Source of the DNA: Acidimicrobiia bacterium
GTDB taxonomy: Bacteria > Acidobacteriota > Vicinamibacteria > Vicinamibacterales > UBA2999
Direction of reading: 5' to 3'
NCBI GenBank assembly: GCA_016871375.1
Contig: VFYY01000019.1
Coordinates: 1-37,067, forward strand
Length of the DNA: 37,067 nt
In this document: in pieces, positions 31,726 to 37,067 of the stretch
How the letters are laid out: each line of letters opens with the position of its first letter
How positions within the stretch are numbered: the first letter of the stretch is position 1
Position numbers and translations under genes: made by a program
The notes under the pieces: generated by a model
Databases searched by the model: none
Told to the model about the DNA's origin: nothing
The model's input: only the letters and a program-made list of their open reading frames with translations

Positions 31726-31746
31726 CCAACTACCAACCACCAACTA
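31726..31746 (+). repeat. heptamer tandem repeat (CCAACTA, 3 units) ending in the CruF-like stop codon
   Basis: CCAACTA, CCAACCA and CCAACTA in register; the last CTA is the TAG stop of the minus-strand gene. Confidence 0.8.
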
Positions 31747-32787
31747 AGTGCGGGCCGCTTCCTTCTTCACCGCCGGCGGGCCGGGGACCGCGAGGTCGTC
31801 GATGTAGGGCCAGAAGTACAGCACCAGGCCGAGCGCGGCGACCACCGGGAAGAAGATCGCCAGCTCCGCCACGGTGACGAACAGCCACTCGCCGCCGACG
31901 GCGGGCGGGATCGGCTTGGCGCGCGTGACGAACAGCAGCGCGAAGAAGTAGCCGTGGAAGGCGAGCGGCACGGTTACGAACAGCTTGCGGAACGGCGCGT
32001 CGCGGCGGAACCGCCTGATGTGGCGCGTGGCGATGAACGCGCACACGAGCAGGACGATGGTGGACCAGAGCGCGCCGTTGTACTGCACGCCGGAACGCTC
32101 CATCATGTACATGCCGATGAGCTGGTAGGCCATCACCGTCACGAGCGCCGGGATGACCGCCAGCAGCGGCGGCACGACGTCGCCGGCGACTCCCCGGCTG
32201 CCGGGCGGGACCTTCGTCCGCCCGAGGCGGACGAAGAACGAGAACGCCGCGACGATCACGAACCAGCCCATGAAGTTGATCACCGGGATCCCGAAGTAGT
32301 CGGTCGCGTACGGATAGTTCTCCATCGCATGCCAGGTCCACCAGCCGCGGTGGATCGCAACGGGGTCGAGCGTCAGGTCGAGGTTGAGCGCGAGGAAGGC
32401 GTCGATCAGCGCCGCCACGTGGATCGGCACGCCGAGGAGCGTGCTCGTCGCCATCACCGCATAGAGGATGAACGCCCAGCCCACGGGCACCCACAGCGGC
32501 ACGTTGATGACCTGGATCAGGAACGACTGCGCGGGGTACTCGTACACCTTCGTATTGGCTGACAGCAGCGACTCGACGATCAGCGTGAACAGGATCGTCG
32601 CGAAGAACGCCGCCACGTAGGCGCGGCCGGTCTGCATCGCGTCGCGGAGACAGAGATACGCGAACACGTAGACCAGCAGCTCGACGCCGAGGAACGACCA
32701 CTCCGGCGTGAGCGTCCCGCTCAGCAGCGGACCCATGACGGTGACATCACCCACCGGGATTGACACGTGACCGATCGACCAGCCCAT
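31744..32787 (-). CDS. carotenoid biosynthesis protein, CruF/DUF422-like membrane protein
   Basis: A 347-aa integral membrane protein with about eight to nine hydrophobic segments. The DUF422 pattern is present: an acidic residue and Tyr in VESLLSANTKVYEY, then INVPLWVPVGWAFILYAVM, AALIDAFLALNLDLTLDPVA, and HAMENYPYATDYFGIPVINF followed by MGWFVIV. CruF enzymes hydrate the 1',2' position of gamma-carotene or bisanhydrobacterioruberin-type ends. No other carotenoid gene is in view; it stands last in an operon with a desaturase and a cyclopropane synthase, so its substrate could be another polyisoprenoid or acyl lipid. ATG 32787 has AGGGGG 4 nt upstream. Confidence in family moderate to good, in substrate low. 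Confidence 0.78.
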   Translation of the reverse strand: MGWSIGHVSIPVGDVTVMGPLLSGTLTPEWSFLGVELLVYVFAYLCLRDAMQTGRAYVAAFFATILFTLIVESLLSANTKVYEYPAQSFLIQVINVPLWVPVGWAFILYAVMATSTLLGVPIHVAALIDAFLALNLDLTLDPVAIHRGWWTWHAMENYPYATDYFGIPVINFMGWFVIVAAFSFFVRLGRTKVPPGSRGVAGDVVPPLLAVIPALVTVMAYQLIGMYMMERSGVQYNGALWSTIVLLVCAFIATRHIRRFRRDAPFRKLFVTVPLAFHGYFFALLFVTRAKPIPPAVGGEWLFVTVAELAIFFPVVAALGLVLYFWPYIDDLAVPGPPAVKKEAART

Positions 32788-32795
32788 GTGACCCC

Positions 32796-33965
32796 CTACC
32801 AATGGCGCGCGGCCGGCTGCGGCGTGCCAGGCGGCGTGAGCACCATCTGCCACACCTGCGCGCGCCGCGAGCGGACGAAGCCCGCCGACGTCAGCAGGTA
32901 GAACTCGAACATCCGCTTGAAGCGGCCGTCCAGCATCGACTCGTAGCGCGCTTTGAGCTCCGGCCACGCCGCCTGGAACCGCACGTTCCACTCCATCAGC
33001 GTGCGGTCGTAGTCCAGCCCGATGTTGTGCGCGTCGTCGAGGATGAACAGCCCGTCGATGGCGCGGCCGATCTGCGCGATCGACGGCAGGTTCACGAGCG
33101 GGAACACGTACGTGTCGAGGAAGCGGCCGGCACGGTACTCGGTCTTGCAGACGCCGATCGAATGCACCACGGCGTGTCCGCCGCGGGCGAGCCGCGCGGC
33201 AATCGTCTCGAAGAACCGCCGGTGGTTCCTGTGCCCGATGTGCTCGAGGCAGCCGATCGACACCACGCGGTCGAACTCGCCCGTCACGTCGCGGTAGTCC
33301 ATGACGCGCAGGTCCACGGGCAGGCCTTTCGCCCGCGCGTTGCCGAGCGACGCCTGCTCCTTCGAGAGCGTGACGCCGCTGACGGAGACGCCGTAGCGCT
33401 CGGCGGCGAACTTCGCGAGGCCGCCCCACCCGCAGCCGATCTCCAGCAGGCGCATGCCGGGCTGCAGCGTGAGCTTGCGGCACACCAGATCCAGCTTGGC
33501 CTCCTGCGCCTCCTCCAGCGTCTGCGCGCCCGCGCGCCAGTAGGCGCACGTGTAGGCCATGTGGCGCGTGTCGAGCATCGCCTCGAACAGGTCGTTGCCG
33601 AGGTTGTAATGCGGCGCGACGTGCCGATGGACCTGACGCTGCGTCTGGCGGGTCAGCACCCTCGCCACCAGCGCGTTGACGACGTCCACGGGACGCGGCG
33701 ACACGCGGTCGAGATCCGCGCGAAAGAGGTGCGCCGACAGCTCGTCGAGCTGCGCGCAGTCCCAGTCGCCGTCCATGTAGGACTCGCCGAGACCCAGGTC
33801 GGCGTCGGCCAGGACGCGGCCGTAGAAGCGCTCGTTGTGAACGGTGATGTCCCACGGACGCGCCCCGTCGGTGCGCACGTCGGCGCGTTCGAGCAGCGAC
33901 TCGACGGTGCGGCGGTGCGACGGTGCGAGGGTGCGGGGGCGCGAGGGTGCGACGACGTCAGACAT
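32796..33965 (-). CDS. cfa: cyclopropane-fatty-acyl-phospholipid synthase family protein
   Basis: A 389-aa SAM-dependent enzyme that adds a methylene (or, in relatives, a methyl) group to unsaturated acyl chains of membrane phospholipids. Visible: N-terminal lipid-binding domain with RFYGRVLADADLGLGESYMD, the hinge VAPHYNLGNDLFEAMLD, SAM motif RLLEIGCGWGGLAKFAAERYG split at the Trp-Gly, GVTLSKEQ, and the active-site region RVVSIGCLEHIGHRN (catalytic Glu-His). ATG 33965 overlaps the desaturase stop by 8 nt. The first 20 residues (VVAPSRPRTLAPSHRRTVES) are encoded by octamer tandem repeats and are not part of the conserved fold. A desaturase directly upstream would supply the double bond. Confidence 0.95.
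   Translation of the reverse strand: MSDVVAPSRPRTLAPSHRRTVESLLERADVRTDGARPWDITVHNERFYGRVLADADLGLGESYMDGDWDCAQLDELSAHLFRADLDRVSPRPVDVVNALVARVLTRQTQRQVHRHVAPHYNLGNDLFEAMLDTRHMAYTCAYWRAGAQTLEEAQEAKLDLVCRKLTLQPGMRLLEIGCGWGGLAKFAAERYGVSVSGVTLSKEQASLGNARAKGLPVDLRVMDYRDVTGEFDRVVSIGCLEHIGHRNHRRFFETIAARLARGGHAVVHSIGVCKTEYRAGRFLDTYVFPLVNLPSIAQIGRAIDGLFILDDAHNIGLDYDRTLMEWNVRFQAAWPELKARYESMLDGRFKRMFEFYLLTSAGFVRSRRAQVWQMVLTPPGTPQPAARHW
33905..33952 (-). repeat. octamer tandem repeat (GGTGCGAC-like, 6 units) in the 5' end of cfa
   Basis: Plus-strand units CGGTGCGG, CGGTGCGA, CGGTGCGA, GGGTGCGG, GGGCGCGA and GGGTGCGA follow each other with a strict 8-bp period. Because 8 is not a multiple of 3 the repeat is read in all three frames, giving a Pro/Arg/Ser/His-rich leader. 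Confidence 0.85.
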
Positions 33966-34809
33966 GGTGCCTCTCGCGGCGCGCGCGGAGCACGGCCTCG
34001 GGCGCCGAGCGCTTCAGCTCCGACGTGAGGCCCACCGTGGACAGCGCGCTCACGAGCCATTTCGTCGGGTCGTAGTTGAACCACCGGACGCCGTTCCGGT
34101 AGTCGGACGGGAACTGGTGATGGAAGTTGTGGTACCCCTCGCCCATCGTCAGCAGCGCGACGAGGACGTTGTCGCGCGCGGACGTGGCGGCCGAGTACGG
34201 CTGGCGCCCGAAGCGGTGCGCGATCGAGTTGATGGCGAACGTCGAGTGGTACTGGGCGACGAGGCGGATGCAGCCGCACCAGAGCACGCCGCCGAGCGGA
34301 TCGCGCCAGGCGAGCGCGATGACACCCGGCACCACAGCCGCCATGCCGATCGCAATCGTCACGTAATGGCGATGCTGCCAGGCGACGAGCGGGTCCGACG
34401 CCAGGTCGCGGACGTTCACGTAGTCGCGCGCCGGGTCGTCGCGGAAGACCCACCCGATGTGCGACCACCACAGCCCGCGGCGCGCGTCGTAGGGGTCGGT
34501 GTCGCCGTCGGTGTCCGCATGATGACGGCGGTGATCCGAGGCCCACGTCAGCGCGGAGTTCTGCACGGCGGCGGCGCCAAACAGCAGATAGAACAGGGAG
34601 ACGGGCGTCGCGCAGCGGTAGCTGCGATGCGAGAACAGGCGATGGTAGCCGCCGGTAATCGAGAGGCCCGAGCACCAGTACCAGACGACGGCCAGCGCGA
34701 CCGATGGCCAGCGCGGTGGAGAGGAGGCGGACCAGGCAAGGCCCGCGAGCGACACGACGTGCACGACCGCGATGAACGCCGAGTTCAGGGTATTGGCGGG
34801 ACCGATCAT
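33958..34809 (-). CDS. delta-9 acyl-lipid/acyl-CoA desaturase
   Basis: A 283-aa integral membrane di-iron desaturase. The three His boxes are complete: HRLFSH (56-61), HRRHH (93-97) and HNFHH (227-231), plus the additional NSIAHRFG His. Four hydrophobic segments flank them, as in DesC-type enzymes (about 280-300 aa). ATG 34809 overlaps the TGA of the patatin gene as ATGA, so translation is coupled. It introduces a cis double bond into a saturated acyl chain; the product is a suitable substrate for the Cfa encoded directly downstream. Whether it acts on acyl-CoA or intact lipids cannot be decided from sequence. Confidence 0.95.
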   Translation of the reverse strand: MIGPANTLNSAFIAVVHVVSLAGLAWSASSPPRWPSVALAVVWYWCSGLSITGGYHRLFSHRSYRCATPVSLFYLLFGAAAVQNSALTWASDHRRHHADTDGDTDPYDARRGLWWSHIGWVFRDDPARDYVNVRDLASDPLVAWQHRHYVTIAIGMAAVVPGVIALAWRDPLGGVLWCGCIRLVAQYHSTFAINSIAHRFGRQPYSAATSARDNVLVALLTMGEGYHNFHHQFPSDYRNGVRWFNYDPTKWLVSALSTVGLTSELKRSAPEAVLRARRERHHV

Positions 34810-36866
34810 GCGCAGGCGGTGCGTCCCCACGCCAGCTCGAGCGCCAGGAACTCGCGCACCCTGGCGAATTCCGCGGGCGCGAGGCTGCTCCCGAGCTGCT
34901 CGACGGCATACGCGCCGATGTGGAAGCCGAGCGCGCGGTACATCTCGAACTGCCGCTCGTCGAAGAACTGGTCGGCCGTGGACTCGTGCGGAAAGGCGGG
35001 ATGCGTGCGCCGGTAGTCCCGCATGTTCTCGTCCTCGTCGCCGGTCATCGACGCCTTGAGGTAGAGCAGCATGCCCTCTTCCCCGCCTCCGTAGTCGATG
35101 CGCGCGGCCACGCAGTGCGTGTCGCTCAGGCGCGACGGGTTGAGGCGCAGGCGGCTGAGATCGACGTCGATGGTGATGCCGAGATCGATGCGCGCGTAGA
35201 GCAGCAGCTTCATCAGGCCGTCGAACTGCATGTCGCCGTCCTGCTCGCCGTCCACGGCGATGATCAGCCCGCAGCGCCGGCGCAGCAGCTCGTAGATGGC
35301 CAGGTTCTCGATGTGGCCGCCGTCGGAGACGTTGACGAACTGGCCGCGGCTGTCCACCTGCCCGAGCGCCTCGCGCCACAGATACGAGGGCCCCGGGCCG
35401 AGACGGTGCCGCAGCCGCTGCAGGAGCCCGCGCGGCCCCGCGGTCACCAACGCCGGGTTCGGCAGCCAGTAGTCGAGGCGCACGTTGAGCAGCGACATGA
35501 GCGCGGTCAACTGCTTCACCGTGGTGACGCCGGCGTTCGGCGACGCGGCCGCGCCCGAAATCGCGACCGCGGTCGCCAGGTTGACGTGTGGATCCGCCTT
35601 CTCGAGCTCCTGCGTCCGGCAGTAGCCGGTGCGCTGGCCGCCCGTGAAGTGCTTGCTGAACACGAAGAAGTCGCAGTTGCGGCCGCGCACGTTCACGTCG
35701 GTCGTGCCGTTGAGATCCAGCGCGACGTTGAGCAGGTGATAGGGCGCGGTGGTGCCCTCGGCGTTGAGCCCGGACAGCTTCTGGCCCTCGAGGAAGTACG
35801 CGCGGCTCAGGCGGTCGCGATAGAAGCCGTGCGCCGACGTGAGGTTCACGTTGACGATGAGGACGTTGAGGAGGAACCAGGCGACCGCAACGCCAAGGAC
35901 GTTCCAGCCGTAGGACGGCAGGCCGGACCCCGGCGGGTTGATCAGCAGCACGCACAAGATGAGGTAGGCGCCGACGACGAGGAGCGGCGTGGCCGCGGCG
36001 ACGAGGAGCGCGAGCCGCCGCGCCAGCGCGGCGACCTTCGGGAACAGCGCGCAGGCGACGGCCACCGCCACGATGACCGCCACCGTGGCCAGTGAGAACG
36101 TCAGGTCCACGGCCCCCTGCACGATCGCGAGCAGGTCGGCCGGTGTCAGGTGGACCGCCGTGTCCACGAGGGCGAAGAACGGCCACATCAGGACCGAGAC
36201 GAGCGTGGCCATGAACCCGTACGCCATGGCCGCCTCGTAGCGGTTGCGCACGGTCCAGGCGGCACGCCCGACCCGGCGGCTCACCAGCGGATACGTCACG
36301 ACCAGCAGCAGGTAGATCGCCGGCGCGACCAGCGGCAGCAGCGAGAAGATCGGCAGCCCCGCTTCCCGCGCGTTCCAGAACACCAGCGCTTCGGTCACGC
36401 TGACCGCCAGCAGCAGGTAGGGGCACAGGAACAGCAGGTTGAGGATGACGCCGCGCAGCAGCAGCGCCGGGATGCGCATGCGGTCCGTGAACCCGCCGGG
36501 CGCCAGGTAGTTCTCGCTGTTGCGGACGTGCAGCAGCGCGGGCGTGTCGGCAGCGCCCGTCCGCGCGCGCAGCGGGAAGCCGGCGTCCGCGTTCGCGGCG
36601 CCGTCGTTGAGCAGCGCGCTGACGCAGCCGCCAATGAACCCGCCGCCCGAGACCGTGGAGAGATAGTCGGCAAAGCGCAGCAGGCCGTGCTGCGAGAGCG
36701 CCTGCAGGACGCCGAGGCAGAACGTGGCCGACCTGATGCCGCCGCCCGACAGCGCGAGCCCGACCAGGCCCGCCTCCGCGGGGATGTTCAACGCGCGGCG
36801 GCGCCGATCGATTTCCTTCCCCTCGGCCTCGCGGACATCGGCGAATTCCGGGCGGTCATCCGACAC
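34806..36866 (-). CDS. patatin-like phospholipase with an internal membrane domain
   Basis: A 686-aa protein. The patatin active site is split: the oxyanion loop SGGGIRS (40-46) and nucleophile Ser73 in STVSGGGFIGG are at the N-terminus, and the catalytic Asp515 in VSDGGHIENL is near the C-terminus. Between them, about residues 125-340, lie six or so hydrophobic segments (VILNLLFLCPYLLLAV, LLPLVAPAIYLLLVV, FMATLVSVLMWPFFALV, LATVAVIVAVAVACAL, LLVVGAYLILCVLLI, VLGVAVAWFLLNVLIV). Patatins hydrolyse acyl esters of phospholipids; here the enzyme is embedded in the membrane by an insertion. GTG 36866 has GGAG 6 nt upstream. First gene of the lipid operon, coupled by ATGA to the desaturase. Lipid remodelling is the likely role. 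Confidence 0.93.
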   Translation of the reverse strand: MSDDRPEFADVREAEGKEIDRRRRALNIPAEAGLVGLALSGGGIRSATFCLGVLQALSQHGLLRFADYLSTVSGGGFIGGCVSALLNDGAANADAGFPLRARTGAADTPALLHVRNSENYLAPGGFTDRMRIPALLLRGVILNLLFLCPYLLLAVSVTEALVFWNAREAGLPIFSLLPLVAPAIYLLLVVTYPLVSRRVGRAAWTVRNRYEAAMAYGFMATLVSVLMWPFFALVDTAVHLTPADLLAIVQGAVDLTFSLATVAVIVAVAVACALFPKVAALARRLALLVAAATPLLVVGAYLILCVLLINPPGSGLPSYGWNVLGVAVAWFLLNVLIVNVNLTSAHGFYRDRLSRAYFLEGQKLSGLNAEGTTAPYHLLNVALDLNGTTDVNVRGRNCDFFVFSKHFTGGQRTGYCRTQELEKADPHVNLATAVAISGAAASPNAGVTTVKQLTALMSLLNVRLDYWLPNPALVTAGPRGLLQRLRHRLGPGPSYLWREALGQVDSRGQFVNVSDGGHIENLAIYELLRRRCGLIIAVDGEQDGDMQFDGLMKLLLYARIDLGITIDVDLSRLRLNPSRLSDTHCVAARIDYGGGEEGMLLYLKASMTGDEDENMRDYRRTHPAFPHESTADQFFDERQFEMYRALGFHIGAYAVEQLGSSLAPAEFARVREFLALELAWGRTACA

Positions 36867-36886
36867 GCTGCGCTCCGGTCAGGAAG

Positions 36887-36914
36887 GTAGGGGCGACGCA
36901 TGCGGCGCCCGTCG
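36887..36914 (+). repeat. family C palindromic repeat, second copy
   Basis: The 28-bp element begins GTAGGGGCG, is centred on GCATGCG, and is 26/28 identical by hand alignment to the reverse complement of 8835-8862. It lies just upstream of the patatin operon, between it and an insertion sequence. Confidence 0.75.
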
Positions 36915-37011
36915 ATTGGAAGACGCGAACCGACCGGATGCTAGGAGCGTGTCCGAGTAATCGCCTGTGACATGTGTCTGTTCGTGCTGCGCGCTGGTGC
37001 CACAGATGTAC

Positions 37012-37017
37012 TACACT
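37012..37017 (+). promoter_or_regulatory. putative -10 box (TACACT) of the transposase gene
   Basis: TACACT ends 7 nt before the transposase ATG at 37025, so the transcript may be leaderless. Confidence 0.35.
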
Positions 37018-37024
37018 GCCGGCG

Positions 37025-37067
37025 ATGGCGAAAACCTATCGTCCGTATGTGCCTGAGCAGGATCTGC
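37025..37067 (+). CDS. IS1182-family transposase, N-terminal fragment (3' partial)
   Basis: Only the first 14 codons are in the window. They read MAKTYRPYVPEQDL, the typical opening of IS1182-type DDE transposases (an xKTYRPYxPxQxxLLPPSL pattern). The gene runs off the right edge. Confidence 0.75.
   Translation, partial: MAKTYRPYVPEQDL

Larger units (their letters stand above)
36944..37067 (+). mobile_element. left end of an insertion sequence (IS1182-like), truncated by the window edge
   Basis: GGAGCGTGTCCGAGTAATCG at about 36944 is the probable left terminal repeat, about 80 bp before a transposase start codon. CTAG directly precedes or overlaps it. The exact end cannot be fixed without the right terminus. 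Confidence 0.55.

Noticed and set aside
1-37067. tRNA or rRNA genes
   Set aside because: I looked for conserved tRNA arms (GGTTCGANTCC-type) and rRNA motifs on both strands and recognised none; a covariance-model scan would settle this.

Overview
The window is a high-GC chromosomal segment. Strong GC preference at third codon positions, Oar-like TonB receptors with a carboxypeptidase-regulatory domain, a CRTAC1/ASPIC-UnbV protein, a Ser/Thr kinase fused to TolB-like and TPR domains, and the gerM-rph-rdgB gene order together suggest an acidobacterium of the Vicinamibacteria type. This is an inference from gene content; no rRNA or tRNA gene is visible to confirm it.

Layout. 1-2711 (+): a cell-wall amidase (5' end outside the window), GerMN protein, RNase PH and RdgB. 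2870-4563 (-): CoaA and a TSUP transporter, overlapping by GTGA. 4767-6040 (+): a conserved hypothetical and a SAM methyltransferase. 6248-9950 (-): a coupled four-gene operon with a ring-cleaving VOC dioxygenase, a secreted protein, a secreted MBL-fold hydrolase and a second secreted protein paralogous to the first. 10124-21029 (+): TonB receptor, LysR regulator, CRTAC1 lipoprotein, TPR lipoprotein and a second TonB receptor that is broken. 21099-23281: an AcuI-type reductase, a four-helix-bundle (23S-IVP-like) gene enclosed in about 48-bp inverted repeats, and a truncated DUF2071 gene. 23354-28792: dienelactone hydrolase, an 81-aa CxxC protein, APC transporter, glycosyltransferase, an internally deleted CBS protein and a type-B carboxylesterase. 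28846-31593: ECF-sigma and TPR-tail debris, then a kinase-TolB-TPR protein. 36866-31744 (-): a coupled lipid operon of membrane patatin, delta-9 desaturase, cyclopropane synthase and a CruF-like carotenoid protein. The right edge enters an insertion sequence.

The most unusual structure lies between and at the edges of the genes. At least ten gene junctions carry short tandem repeats with a period of exactly 7 or 8 bp. The unit differs from site to site, and the repeats often occur as paired inverted arms. A second layer is made of GTAG-headed palindromes (REP-like, three families) placed singly, as inverted pairs or in tandem. These repeats reach into genes. They encode most of one signal peptide, lie in the 5' end of a lipoprotein gene, cover a start codon, supply likely ribosome-binding sites, form the N-terminus of Cfa, and appear to supply the stop codon of a truncated gene. 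Several genes also appear to be transcribed leaderless from a TANNNT box 6-8 nt before the start codon, and three genes have no ATG, GTG or TTG where the conserved N-terminus begins.

Signs of decay are frequent: two CAG-to-TAG changes, a lost receptor stop codon, a recombined CBS pair and a collapsed sigma-factor locus.
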